Positions 27,825-37,080 of a stretch of DNA of 64,000 bases are shown here, piece after piece. A program made the translations under genes and the position numbers. Position 1 is the first letter of the stretch; each line of letters opens with the position of its first letter. This DNA is from JASMHC01 sp964453855 (GTDB taxonomy: Bacteria > Pseudomonadota > Alphaproteobacteria > Rhodobacterales > Rhodobacteraceae): contig CAYVRN010000002.1 of assembly GCA_964453855.1 (NCBI GenBank), forward strand, positions 1 through 64,000, read 5' to 3'. A model generated the notes under the pieces. The model saw nothing but the letters and a program-made list of their open reading frames with translations. It ran no database searches and had not been told where the DNA came from.

Positions 27825-28250
27825 TTACACGTGGGCAAAACCGAAGCCCGCAGGGCGTGGTTGCTGGATGAATGTAGGCAGGCTGATACGCGGGTAAGCC
27901 GAAACCGGTCCACCGTTGTTTACCCACTCCATAAGTCCACCAGAAGTGAACGAAACATTTTCAATCCCGTTCTGGGCCAAAGTGAATGCTGCAAATTGGG
28001 CTTTCTGGCCTCCGGCGCACATTAGAACGACTGGGCGACCTTTTAGAACTTTTTCAAGATCACCGGTCTCAGCTTTTTGACGCAGTTTCCCAAGAGGCAT
28101 AACCATTGCACCGCGTGCCGTGCCTGTTTTGCGCGCTTCGTCTTCATTGCGCACGTCGATGATAACTGCGTCACCATAAGCTGAGGCTTCGATAGCACTT
28201 TTCGCTGAAATTACGTTTGGAATTTTGGGGGCGTTGAAGTGAATGGTCAT
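27825..28250 (-). CDS. Rhodanese-like domain protein
   Basis: A 141-residue single-domain rhodanese with VIIDVRNEDEARKTG, ARGAMVMPLG and the active loop MCAGGQKAQF (Cys78). The loop lacks the Arg of the canonical C-x-x-G-x-R, so substrate preference may differ from its neighbour. The ATG at 28250 is preferred over one 30 bp upstream because AAGGAA stands 6 nt before it. It is divergent from uvrA across a 261-bp, AT-rich gap. Confidence 0.87.
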   Translation of the reverse strand: MTIHFNAPKIPNVISAKSAIEASAYGDAVIIDVRNEDEARKTGTARGAMVMPLGKLRQKAETGDLEKVLKGRPVVLMCAGGQKAQFAAFTLAQNGIENVSFTSGGLMEWVNNGGPVSAYPRISLPTFIQQPRPAGFGFAHV

Positions 28251-28366
28251 GGCGTTTTCCTTTTTTGGAGTTGTCACCAATTTACCTTAAAATTTTGGAA
28301 TGTGTTGTGCGCACGGGGCTAATAAAAAACATATTGTGATTATAATAGTTGTTCTAAATGCGATAA

Positions 28367-28389
28367 AACTAATACTAAAGTATTTAGTT
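28367..28389. repeat. AT-rich imperfect inverted repeat upstream of uvrA
   Basis: AACTAATACT faces AGTATTTAGTT with a 2-nt centre and one bulged T. It lies 122 bp before the uvrA start, in the divergent gap with the rhodanese gene. Role unknown. Confidence 0.3.
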
Positions 28390-28429
28390 AATCGGGCTTT
28401 GACGGCCGTCAGAATCAGCGATTCCTTCA

Positions 28430-28444
28430 GTTCCCCTTTTGTTC
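28430..28444 (+). promoter_or_regulatory. LexA (SOS) box upstream of uvrA
   Basis: GTTC-N7-GTTC (spacer CCCTTTT) matches the alphaproteobacterial LexA consensus exactly. It lies 67 nt before the uvrA ATG and 25 nt downstream of a possible -35 (TTGACG at 28399-28404). uvrA is a usual SOS target, which supports the call. Confidence 0.8.
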
Positions 28445-28511
28445 TCGCTTTTTGATTGGAGACTCAGTACATTTCCGCTATCTCGTGTCGAGTTGGCAGT
28501 TTGGGTGTATT

Positions 28512-31370
28512 ATGGCTGAGCAGAAGTTCATCGAAGTCCGCGGCGCGCGGGAACATAACCTCAAGAACATCGATGTGGATATTCCGCGCGATCAGCTTGT
28601 GGTTATCACCGGACTATCGGGTTCGGGTAAATCGTCACTGGCGTTCGACACCATCTACGCCGAAGGACAGCGCCGCTATGTCGAAAGCTTGTCGGCCTAT
28701 GCGCGTCAGTTTCTGGACATGATGGAAAAGCCGGACGTAGATCACATCAACGGCTTATCCCCTGCTATTTCTATCGAACAGAAAACCACCAGCAAGAACC
28801 CCCGTTCGACCGTGGGCACTGTAACGGAAATCTACGATTACATGCGCCTTCTGTTCGCGCGCGTCGGAACGCCTTACAGCCCAGCCACAGGCCTGCCGAT
28901 CGAAGCTCAGCAGGTTCAGGATATGGTCGACCGGGTTATGGGAATGGAGGATGGTACGCGCGCCTATCTTCTGGCCCCCATTGTACGTGACCGCAAAGGC
29001 GAATATCGCAAAGAATTTCTGGAACTTCGCAAGCAGGGGTTCCAACGGGTCAAGGTAGACGGTCAGTTTTATGATCTTGATGAACCCCCGACACTGGACA
29101 AGAAATTCCGCCACGACATCGACGTGGTCGTAGATCGCATTGTGGTGCGTGAAGGCATGGAAACCCGTCTGGCCGACAGTTTCCGCACCGCTTTGGATTT
29201 GGCCGATGGCATCGCCATTCTGGAAACTGCGCCAAAGGATGAAGAACCCGAACGGATTACCTTCAGCGAAAATTTTGCCTGCCCCGTCAGCGGGTTCACG
29301 ATTCCAGAGATCGAGCCGCGCCTGTTCTCCTTTAACGCTCCCTTCGGTGCCTGTCCGACTTGTGACGGTTTGGGGATGGAGCTGTTTTTCGACGAACGGC
29401 TTGTCGTGCCAGATCAGACCCTAAAAATATCGGACGGGGCGTTGGCCCCTTGGCGCAAGGGAAAGTCACCGTACTTTCTTCAAACCATCGAAGCTGTCGC
29501 AAAGCATTACCAGTTTAACCAGAACACCAAGTGGAAAGACCTGCCCGAGAAAGTTCAGAAGGTCTTCCTTTACGGTTCTGGCGAAGAAGAAATCCAGTTT
29601 CGATATGACGAAGGAGGGCGGGTTTATCAGGTGCAGCGCACGTTCGAGGGCGTCATACCCAATATGGAACGCCGCTACCGTGAAACCGACAGCAACTGGA
29701 TACGTGAAGAGTTCGAGAATTATCAGAATAACCGACCTTGCGGTGCGTGTGGGGGCTACCGATTGCGCGATGAAGCATTGGCCGTCAAAATCGGCGGTCT
29801 GCACGTTGGGCAGGTTGTTAAAATGTCGATCCGCGAGGCATTCGACTGGTGTAAAACGGTTCCGGATCATTTGACGGCTCAGAAAAATGAAATTGCCCGT
29901 GCGATTCTGAAAGAAATCCGCGAGCGTCTTGGTTTTCTGAATAACGTCGGGCTTGAGTATCTGACGCTTTCGCGCAATGCCGGAACTCTTTCAGGTGGTG
30001 AAAGTCAACGTATTCGTCTGGCCAGCCAGATTGGTTCAGGTCTGACAGGCGTGCTTTATGTTCTGGACGAACCCTCTATCGGTCTGCATCAACGCGATAA
30101 CGATCGCTTGCTTACTACGCTTAAAAACCTGCGCGATCAGGGTAACACCGTGATCGTCGTTGAACATGACGAAGAAGCGATCCGCGAAGCGGACTACGTG
30201 TTCGATATCGGCCCAGGGGCTGGGGTGCATGGCGGGCAAGTGGTCAGTCACGGAGTGCCTGCCGCTATATGCGCTGATCCGGCATCGGTTACTGGCCAGT
30301 ATCTGTCTGGAACTCGGGAAATTTCGATCCCCGCGGAACGGCGTAAAGGGAACAAGAAAAAACTGTCAGTTGTAAAGGCCACGGGCAACAATCTGAGAGA
30401 GGTTACTGCTGATTTCCCGCTAGGCAAGTTTGTCTGTGTCACAGGAGTTTCTGGGGGCGGTAAATCCACCCTGACGATTGAAACATTATTCAAAACCGCG
30501 TCAATGCGTTTGAACGGAGCAAAGCAAACTCCTGCACCTTGCGAAACCATTAAGGGGCTGGAACACCTTGATAAGGTCATCGACATCGACCAGCGGCCAA
30601 TTGGCCGCACACCGCGTTCAAATCCGGCGACTTATACAGGGGCCTTCACACCGATCCGTGACTGGTTTGCCGGTCTACCTGAAGCCAAAGCGCGCGGCTA
30701 CAAGCCAGGGCGCTTCAGCTTTAATGTCAAAGGCGGTCGGTGCGAGGCCTGTCAGGGTGACGGTGTCATTAAGATCGAGATGCATTTCTTGCCGGACGTT
30801 TATGTAACCTGCGAAACCTGTCAGGGTGCGCGCTATAATCGCGAGACGCTTGAGATTAAGTTCAAAGGCAAGTCGATTGCCGACGTTCTGGACATGACAG
30901 TTGAAGACGCGCAGGACTTCTTCAAGGCCGTTCCCAGCATCCGCGATAAAATGGATGCACTGGCACGCGTCGGACTGGGCTATATAAAAGTAGGCCAACA
31001 GGCGACGACGCTGTCGGGGGGGGAAGCGCAGCGCGTGAAGCTTTCTAAAGAACTGGCGAAGCGATCAACAGGGCGCACGCTCTATATTCTGGACGAACCG
31101 ACCACCGGTTTGCACTTTGAAGACGTTCGCAAGCTTCTTGAAGTGCTGCACGAGCTGGTAGATCAGGGCAACACCGTTGTGGTGATCGAGCACAATTTGG
31201 ACGTGGTCAAAACTGCCGATTGGCTGATCGATATAGGCCCTGAAGGAGGCGACGGTGGTGGAATGATCGTGGCCGAGGGTACGCCAGAAGAGGTCGCTCA
31301 GGTCGAGCGCAGTCATACTGGAAGGTACCTTAAACCCATGCTTTTTGGCGGAAAGGTCGCGGCCGAGTAG
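28512..31370 (+). CDS. uvrA: Excinuclease ABC subunit A
   Basis: The damage-sensing ATPase of nucleotide excision repair. The 952 residues contain two ABC units: Walker A GLSGSGKSS near the start and GVSGGGKST in the second half, two LSGGE signature motifs (LSGGESQRIRLA and LSGGEAQRVKLS), and zinc modules with CPTCDGLG and CEACQGDG/CETCQG. The ATG at 28512 is chosen because the protein normally begins a few residues before the conserved IEVRGAREHNLKNID. An in-frame upstream start at 28452 would add 20 unconserved residues. The LexA box indicates SOS control. Confidence 0.97.
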   Translation: MAEQKFIEVRGAREHNLKNIDVDIPRDQLVVITGLSGSGKSSLAFDTIYAEGQRRYVESLSAYARQFLDMMEKPDVDHINGLSPAISIEQKTTSKNPRSTVGTVTEIYDYMRLLFARVGTPYSPATGLPIEAQQVQDMVDRVMGMEDGTRAYLLAPIVRDRKGEYRKEFLELRKQGFQRVKVDGQFYDLDEPPTLDKKFRHDIDVVVDRIVVREGMETRLADSFRTALDLADGIAILETAPKDEEPERITFSENFACPVSGFTIPEIEPRLFSFNAPFGACPTCDGLGMELFFDERLVVPDQTLKISDGALAPWRKGKSPYFLQTIEAVAKHYQFNQNTKWKDLPEKVQKVFLYGSGEEEIQFRYDEGGRVYQVQRTFEGVIPNMERRYRETDSNWIREEFENYQNNRPCGACGGYRLRDEALAVKIGGLHVGQVVKMSIREAFDWCKTVPDHLTAQKNEIARAILKEIRERLGFLNNVGLEYLTLSRNAGTLSGGESQRIRLASQIGSGLTGVLYVLDEPSIGLHQRDNDRLLTTLKNLRDQGNTVIVVEHDEEAIREADYVFDIGPGAGVHGGQVVSHGVPAAICADPASVTGQYLSGTREISIPAERRKGNKKKLSVVKATGNNLREVTADFPLGKFVCVTGVSGGGKSTLTIETLFKTASMRLNGAKQTPAPCETIKGLEHLDKVIDIDQRPIGRTPRSNPATYTGAFTPIRDWFAGLPEAKARGYKPGRFSFNVKGGRCEACQGDGVIKIEMHFLPDVYVTCETCQGARYNRETLEIKFKGKSIADVLDMTVEDAQDFFKAVPSIRDKMDALARVGLGYIKVGQQATTLSGGEAQRVKLSKELAKRSTGRTLYILDEPTTGLHFEDVRKLLEVLHELVDQGNTVVVIEHNLDVVKTADWLIDIGPEGGDGGGMIVAEGTPEEVAQVERSHTGRYLKPMLFGGKVAAE

Positions 31371-31389
31371 GTTTGGCACACTCATTGCA

Positions 31390-31410
31390 CGTTCAAGCAC
31401 GAGTTGAACG
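31390..31410 (+). repeat. Inverted repeat just before the GIN-domain gene
   Basis: CGTTCAA and TTGAACG are perfect 7-bp arms around a 7-bp spacer, ending at the ribosome site of the next gene. It is an operator or RNA hairpin candidate. Confidence 0.4.
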
Positions 31411-31419
31411 GAGTTTTAT

Positions 31420-32127
31420 ATGCTACGCGCCTTTGCCTTGATCGCGGCAATCCTCGGCCTTTTCGGGGCCTGGTACTTTGTTTTGCCAACTGGAAAACCG
31501 GATAAAGACTATCCGATGACGGGCTTCTCGAACATTGAAGTTTCGAACGGAGTGTGGGTAAAGGTCTATACCGGTCAAGAAGGCGGCATTCAGGCACGTG
31601 CTTTACGCGGAGAAATCGATGATCTGATTGTCGAAAAGCGGGGCAATACGCTTGCGATCTCTGTGAAAGAGGCAAAGGGCATCTTGGGGCCTTGGATAAA
31701 TAACCGATATCAAGTGACAATCTGGGCATCGGAAATTCGCAGTGTGACGACAGATCATGAAGCCTCGCTTGAGGTTGTGAGTGGTTTGCACGGTAGCTTG
31801 TCAGTTGCCGCTCATGATGGCAGTAATCTTTTGATCAGCGAAATATACGGATCGGATATCTCGGTTAAGGCGAGTGGTGAGGGGTCCGTGACCCTTTATG
31901 GTGTCTGCAATCGAATTCGCGCCGCAGCGGATTCTGGCGGGACAATTGGTACCGCTGGGATGGAATGCGTTACAGCAGACGCGGATGCCAGAAGCGAAGC
32001 AACTGTCGAGGTTCGCGCGACGGAAACAGCAGACTTGAACGCACTTGGCGGTAAGATTGTGCTGTCGGGGAGCGCCAACGTGGGACGCTCGCGCGCAATG
32101 TTGGGGGGCGAGATTGTCAGACGCTAA
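31420..32127 (+). CDS. GIN-domain (DUF2807) secreted or membrane-anchored protein
   Basis: A 235-residue protein with an N-terminal signal or anchor (about 1-20, FALIAAILGLFGAWYFVL). The rest is a parallel-beta GIN/DUF2807 domain: GFSNIEVSNGVWVKVYTG near the start and repeated short strands such as VEVRATETADLNALGGKIVLS at the end. The family is often annotated as a putative adhesin, but its role is unproven. GGAG lies 7 nt before the ATG. Its stop overlaps that of the convergent amylase gene by 4 bp. Confidence 0.82.
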   Translation: MLRAFALIAAILGLFGAWYFVLPTGKPDKDYPMTGFSNIEVSNGVWVKVYTGQEGGIQARALRGEIDDLIVEKRGNTLAISVKEAKGILGPWINNRYQVTIWASEIRSVTTDHEASLEVVSGLHGSLSVAAHDGSNLLISEIYGSDISVKASGEGSVTLYGVCNRIRAAADSGGTIGTAGMECVTADADARSEATVEVRATETADLNALGGKIVLSGSANVGRSRAMLGGEIVRR

Positions 32128-33512
32128 CCGTCGTTCACCATGAATCGATAAGATTTCGCTGGTAACGTCAGTTCATCGCTGTGTGATCCCAAAACGGTCA
32201 CCCATTCACCATCGGGCAGTAGGGGCATGGTTTGACCTGAATTACCTCGATTGACGGCAAGAATGACCGAGCCCTTTTGAAGTACTAGAACGTCACCGCC
32301 TGCAAACACTGTCTGAACATCTGCATGACGTATTTCCGTGTGAGCCTTTCTTAATGAAAGCATGCTCTTAACATCTGCTCTCAATGCCTCGTCTCGCGGT
32401 AAGTTAGCCCCGGGAAGTTGCTCGTTGCTTTCACCCCACGCCATGTCTTCACGGTTATCGGGCCAAAGCCCGCCGCGTCGTCCGATTTCCTCTCCCCAAG
32501 TGATCACCGGCGTGCCTTCTGCGAACATTAAAAGTGCGAAGGCAATCCGTAACTTATCAGTGTCACCGCGCAGCATGGCCAGAAGCATCGGTACATCATG
32601 GGAAGATAGGAAAGGGGCTAAAACATAGCCGTCCGGCACGTCGTGACGCTTGGTGAAATAGCGCGCATAGCGGGCGGTATCTTCGACACCGTTCAAAAGC
32701 TTCATCGTGCGGTCGCGAAACGAGAAATCCAGCACCCCGTCCAAGGTATCCTCTTCGAAGGGTTTTCGTGCGATGTATTTGTCGGCATCCCAAATTTCGC
32801 CGATCAGGAAAAAATCCTCGCCCAGACGTTCACGGGTTACGACGCGATGGTCTTTCCAGAACTCCTGCGTGATGTGCTTGTATGTGTCCAATCGGAAGCC
32901 GTCGGCGCCCACGCGCTCTGCAAGCCCGATATGGGCCTCGAACAGATAATCACGCACTGCGGGTAATTCGGTTTTCAGATCAGGCAGACCAGACAAGCAA
33001 AGTGTGATTGCATCGCCACCACAGTCGTCTCCTTGCCGAATCCATTTTGGCCGTGTTCGGGTCCATTCGGCACCATAGCCCACATGGTTGTAGACCACGT
33101 CCAGAATAATCTTCAGCCCTTTGGAATGGGCTGTATCCACAAGAGCTTTCAGGTCTGCTTCGGTGCCGTAGCGTGGGTCAAGTTGGGTGAAATCCTCAGC
33201 CCAATATCCATGATGCCCGTGAAACGGTATGCCTTCGGCCTCTATAGGCGTTATGACTTGCTGAACAACGGGAGTGAACCAAATGGCCGTTGCTCCGAGA
33301 TCGACGATCTCGTCAAGCTTGTCCGTCAGGCCCTTTAGGTCACCCCCGTGGAACGCAATCGGGTTATCAAGATCAACGGTTTGATTGTTCGTTTGGTCCC
33401 CATCCGAAAATCGATCAAGCATGATGAAATATATGATTTCATCCTTCCAGTCCGCAGATTGCGCTGGAAGTGCGTATAAAAGGGCCATCATTAAAATGAT
33501 ACGTTTGAACAT
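32124..33512 (-). CDS. Secreted alpha-amylase family (GH13) glycoside hydrolase
   Basis: A 462-residue GH13 enzyme with a signal peptide (about 1-19, ILMMALLYALPAQSA) that sends it to the periplasm or outside. The four conserved regions are present: DVVYNHVG, GADGFRLDTYKH (nucleophile Asp), IGEIWDAD (acid/base Glu) and FLSSHDVPM (transition-state Asp). A C-terminal beta domain follows. The likely substrate is an alpha-glucan such as starch or glycogen, but specificity cannot be read. No transport or regulatory gene for glucan use is adjacent. Confidence 0.92.
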   Translation of the reverse strand: MFKRIILMMALLYALPAQSADWKDEIIYFIMLDRFSDGDQTNNQTVDLDNPIAFHGGDLKGLTDKLDEIVDLGATAIWFTPVVQQVITPIEAEGIPFHGHHGYWAEDFTQLDPRYGTEADLKALVDTAHSKGLKIILDVVYNHVGYGAEWTRTRPKWIRQGDDCGGDAITLCLSGLPDLKTELPAVRDYLFEAHIGLAERVGADGFRLDTYKHITQEFWKDHRVVTRERLGEDFFLIGEIWDADKYIARKPFEEDTLDGVLDFSFRDRTMKLLNGVEDTARYARYFTKRHDVPDGYVLAPFLSSHDVPMLLAMLRGDTDKLRIAFALLMFAEGTPVITWGEEIGRRGGLWPDNREDMAWGESNEQLPGANLPRDEALRADVKSMLSLRKAHTEIRHADVQTVFAGGDVLVLQKGSVILAVNRGNSGQTMPLLPDGEWVTVLGSHSDELTLPAKSYRFMVNDG

Positions 33513-33691
33513 CGGACGCTCTGGTTTGTTAGCGCCAACATAAGGTGCAAGTGGTTTCCAGTCATCTACAAAAACGCAAAGGCGAATTAATCACGCTTAG
33601 TGGGTCGAGAGAAGCGCGTCTATAAAAAGACCTTGAGTGATGGCTTCCAGAAAATGCCCAGTTCTTGCTGACCACTTAGTTGGCGTACTGC

Positions 33692-34984
33692 TTACATGCG
33701 GAACTTTTTGCCGCCGATCCAGACTTCGTGAATAGCGCGATCGTCGCCCATCATGATGGTCGGAAAAATCGCCTCCCATATATCGTTGGCCATGGCGTGA
33801 CGCTGTGCGATTGCAGGGGTCGAAGCGAGATCAAGGATAATAAGGTCCGCTTCAAGTCCTACGGCGAGGTTGCCAATCTTGTCATCCATGTGCAGTGCGC
33901 GGGCAGAACCCTGTGTGGCCAACCACAATAGTTGTGATGGATGCAAGGGCACGCCGCGTAACTGCCCGATTTCATAAGCAGCGGCCATTGTGCGCAGCAT
34001 TGAAAAGCTTGAACCTCCGCCCGTGTCTGTCGCCAGACCGATGCGGTGGCCGTTAGCCATCAAACCAGCCATATCGAACAGTCCCGACCCGATAAATGTG
34101 TTCGATGTCGGGCAGTGGATTAGCGAGCCATCAACTTCGTGCAGGCGGGCTTTTTCGCGTTCTTCCAGGTAGATCGCGTGCCCATACAACCCACCTTTGC
34201 CCAGCAAGCCGAATTGCTCGTACGTATCCAGATAATCGCGGGCGGTGGGAAACAGCTCTTTCACCCATGCGACTTCATCTGTTTGCTCAGAAAGATGGGT
34301 CTGCATCAGGCATTCTGGATGCTCTGCCCAGAGTGCGCCCATTGCTTCGAGTTGTTCCGGTGTCGAGGTTGGCGAAAACCGAGGAGTGATCGCATAACTG
34401 ATCCGGTCGACATTCTGCCATTTTTGCAAAAGTGATTTGCTATCATCATAGGCCGATTGCGCCGTATCACGCAGCCCGTCGGGTGCGTTGCGGTCCATAC
34501 AAGTTTTTCCAGCTATGACTCGTTGGCCCCGCTTTTGGGCCTCGTTGAAAAATGCTTCGACGCTTTCAGGATGGATTGTGGCGTAGCTGCACATGCTCGT
34601 GGTGCCATGTGCTGTTGATAGATTCAGATATCTTGCCGCGATTTCAGCGGCATATTCTGGATCACTAAATTTCATTTCCTCAGGGAAGGTATAGCTGTTC
34701 AGCCAATCAATCAGCCGCTTTCCCCAGCTGGCAATCATCGCCGTTTGCGGGAAATGCACATGGGCATCAACAAATCCTGCCATGATCAGCTTATCGCCGT
34801 ACGGGCGAACTTGTGCCTTGGGGTGTGCTTTCAGGACACGATCCCGGGGCCCTACGTCTGCAATCTGTCCATCTAGGATATATACCGCGCCTGAAGATTC
34901 GTGTTCAGCCATCGCTTCGGTCCCTTCGTCAAAGGGCGAGCCATTAAAACTTAGGGTTTGGCCAAGCAGTATTGTTCCGGTCAT
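33692..34984 (-). CDS. guaD: Guanine deaminase
   Basis: A zinc amidohydrolase that converts guanine to xanthine. The 430 residues show AGFVDAHVHFPQTAMI (two zinc His), the TFPEE loop typical of guanine deaminase, QTHLSEQTDE, GHAIYL, HCPTSNTFIGSGLF and ATDTGGGSSFSM (zinc Asp). The ATG at 34984 is preferred over one 15 bp earlier because AAAGGA lies 6 nt upstream. Together with UraH at the window's left end it points to purine salvage or breakdown. Confidence 0.94.
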   Translation of the reverse strand: MTGTILLGQTLSFNGSPFDEGTEAMAEHESSGAVYILDGQIADVGPRDRVLKAHPKAQVRPYGDKLIMAGFVDAHVHFPQTAMIASWGKRLIDWLNSYTFPEEMKFSDPEYAAEIAARYLNLSTAHGTTSMCSYATIHPESVEAFFNEAQKRGQRVIAGKTCMDRNAPDGLRDTAQSAYDDSKSLLQKWQNVDRISYAITPRFSPTSTPEQLEAMGALWAEHPECLMQTHLSEQTDEVAWVKELFPTARDYLDTYEQFGLLGKGGLYGHAIYLEEREKARLHEVDGSLIHCPTSNTFIGSGLFDMAGLMANGHRIGLATDTGGGSSFSMLRTMAAAYEIGQLRGVPLHPSQLLWLATQGSARALHMDDKIGNLAVGLEADLIILDLASTPAIAQRHAMANDIWEAIFPTIMMGDDRAIHEVWIGGKKFRM

Positions 34985-35101
34985 AGGGTATCCTTTCATG
35001 AGCGAAAATAATTAGCAGAATCCCAAAGGTAAATTCGCCTTTGACCTGTTCCCTTTTGAAGCACTTGTTTATGTTCCAAGCAAATCACGTGGAGGTCCGG
35101 T

Positions 35102-36472
35102 ATGAGCGATCAGATCAATGATGCAGACGACGCATACGCCCTGGACAATCAATTGATCCACGCAATTCGTGATGCGATTGCTGGCAGTGATGCGGAGCGT
35201 ATCGCCGAGTTGTTCGAGCCGATGCACTCGGCAGACATAGCGGATACGCTGGAACAGATGGACGACGCGCAGCGGCGTGAAGTGATTTGGCTGGCGCCGC
35301 ATGTTGTGGACGGGGATGTTCTGTCGGATATGGACGAAGGTGTCCGCGAGGACATGCTGGAGTATCTGCCGCAGGAGGTTCTGTCGAACGCGGTACGGGA
35401 TCTGGAATCAGATGACGTTGTCGACCTTCTTGAAGATCTCGAGGAGGAACAACAAGAAGCGATCCTTGAGGTTCTGGAAGAAGCCGACCGTGTCGCAGTT
35501 GAGCAGTCGCTGTCATATCCAGAGGAAACCGCGGGTCGTTTGATGCAGCGCGAGGTGGTTTGGGTGCCAGAGCACTGGACCGTTGGCAATACTATTGACC
35601 AGTTGCGGTCAACCGAAGATTTGCCTGACCAGTTTTACCACGTGGTTTTGGTCGATCCGTCGATGACGCCAATCGGGCAGGTCACGTTGGGTCGGTTGAT
35701 GAGCTCGAAACGCAGCACCAAGCTAACCGAGATTGCGGAAGAGACCTTTCAGGTCATTCCAGTAACTCAGCATGAAGACGATGTAGCATATGCTTTTAAT
35801 CAATATCACCTGATTTCTGCCCCCGTCGTTGATGAGGACGAACGGTTAATTGGTGTGATTACGATAGACGACGCTATGATCGTGCTTGATGAGGTCCACG
35901 AAGAAGACATCATGCGTCTGGCTGGTGTCGGCGAGGGGTCGCTTGCGGACCGTGTTTTGGAGACGACCAAACAGCGGTTCCCGTGGTTGGCTGTTAATCT
36001 GGTGACGGCAATTCTGGCATCGCTTGTCATAGCGCAGTTCGAGGAGGCAATTGGTCAACTGGTTGCTTTGGCGGTGCTGATGCCGATTGTTGCCTCGATG
36101 GGCGGGAATGCGGGCACGCAATCTTTGACCGTTGCGGTACGAGCCATTGCCACCAAAGACCTGACAGGTTCGAACGTTTGGCGGGTTATCCGGCGTGAAG
36201 TTCTGGTGGGGCTGGTCAACGGGATCGGTTTTGCGCTTGTGATGGGCGGTGTCGGGTGGATTTGGTTCGGCTCTTTCGATCTGGCATATGTGATCGCTGC
36301 CGCGATGGTTATTAATCTGGTCGTTGCTGGACTGGCGGGGACGGTTATTCCGGTGCTGTTGGAACGCATGGACATTGACCCGGCGCTTGCGTCTGGCGCG
36401 TTTGTGACAACGGTAACGGATGTGGTGGGCTTTTTCGCCTTCCTTGGATTGGCGGTGGTGATTCTGCTGTGA
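35102..36472 (+). CDS. mgtE: MgtE magnesium transporter
   Basis: A 456-residue inner-membrane magnesium channel. The N-terminal superhelical MgtE_N domain (about 20-130) is followed by two CBS domains (about 135-260) that sense cytosolic magnesium, a connecting plug helix, and a five-span pore domain (about 295-455). The pore shows PIVASMGGNAGTQSLTVAVRA and LASGAFVTTVTDVVGF with the selectivity Asp. GGAGG precedes the ATG by 6 nt. Its TGA overlaps the GTG start of the cyclo-ligase gene (GTGA). Confidence 0.95.
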   Translation: MSDQINDADDAYALDNQLIHAIRDAIAGSDAERIAELFEPMHSADIADTLEQMDDAQRREVIWLAPHVVDGDVLSDMDEGVREDMLEYLPQEVLSNAVRDLESDDVVDLLEDLEEEQQEAILEVLEEADRVAVEQSLSYPEETAGRLMQREVVWVPEHWTVGNTIDQLRSTEDLPDQFYHVVLVDPSMTPIGQVTLGRLMSSKRSTKLTEIAEETFQVIPVTQHEDDVAYAFNQYHLISAPVVDEDERLIGVITIDDAMIVLDEVHEEDIMRLAGVGEGSLADRVLETTKQRFPWLAVNLVTAILASLVIAQFEEAIGQLVALAVLMPIVASMGGNAGTQSLTVAVRAIATKDLTGSNVWRVIRREVLVGLVNGIGFALVMGGVGWIWFGSFDLAYVIAAAMVINLVVAGLAGTVIPVLLERMDIDPALASGAFVTTVTDVVGFFAFLGLAVVILL

Positions 36473-37026
36473 GTGAAATAACAGAAATTAAAACCGCGGC
36501 CCGCAAGATGGCTTTCGCTCGGCGCAAAACCGCGTTTGAGACGCACGGACCGGGACAGGCAAGCCTATTGTCTGAGATTTTGGCTGGGCATCGGGGCGTT
36601 CCTGTGGCGGGCTATATGCCGATTCGAACCGAGATTTCTCCTTTGGCTGCAATGTCGGAAGCGGCAGCCTATGGCCCCGTCGGAGTTCCTGTGATCAGGG
36701 GTGAGGGGCAACCTCTGTGGTTTTCAAAATGGGAGCCAGAGTGTGCTTTGATTGATGGACCATTCGGCGCACAAGTGCCAGCACTGGGCGAGGAAATGAT
36801 TCCAGAGATCGTGGTGGTCCCTCTAGTGGCCTTCGATCGGAATGGTGGACGATTAGGCTACGGTGGCGGCTTTTATGACCGCACGCTGGAGGGGTTGCGA
36901 GCGCGAGGGCCAGTAATGGCCATCGGCTTTGCTTTCGGTGCACAAGAGGCTGAAGATCTTCCGCTTGAGCAGACCGATCAACCGCTGGATATGATTGTGA
37001 CCGAGCGGGAAGTTTTGACGTTCTGA
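36469..37026 (+). CDS. 5-formyltetrahydrofolate cyclo-ligase
   Basis: It converts 5-formyl-THF to 5,10-methenyl-THF using ATP, returning a storage folate to one-carbon metabolism. The 185 residues end in the family signature VPLVAFDRNGGRLGYGGGFY-DRTL and carry the N-terminal basic helix ARKMAFARRKTAFE. The start is a GTG inside the mgtE stop region (4-bp overlap), so it depends on mgtE translation. Confidence 0.93.
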   Translation: MSEITEIKTAARKMAFARRKTAFETHGPGQASLLSEILAGHRGVPVAGYMPIRTEISPLAAMSEAAAYGPVGVPVIRGEGQPLWFSKWEPECALIDGPFGAQVPALGEEMIPEIVVVPLVAFDRNGGRLGYGGGFYDRTLEGLRARGPVMAIGFAFGAQEAEDLPLEQTDQPLDMIVTEREVLTF

Positions 37027-37030
37027 CCAT

Positions 37031-37080
37031 TTTTGGGGGCGCTGCCCCCGCCTCCGAAATATTTTGAGACAAAAGAAAAT
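37031..37080. repeat. GGGGGC/GCCCCC hairpin with a Rhodobacterales-like tail
   Basis: A 6-bp perfect stem (GGGGGC-GCT-GCCCCC) at 37035-37049 is followed by CCTCCGAAATATTTTGAGAC and an AAAAGAAAA run. It sits between convergent genes. The layout resembles an intergenic repeat often seen in Rhodobacterales; there is no proper T-run after the stem on either strand. Confidence 0.45.

Noticed and set aside
36400..36469. 6S RNA next to the 5-formyl-THF cyclo-ligase gene
   Set aside because: The gene overlaps mgtE, leaving no room upstream; no 6S-like fold seen downstream either.
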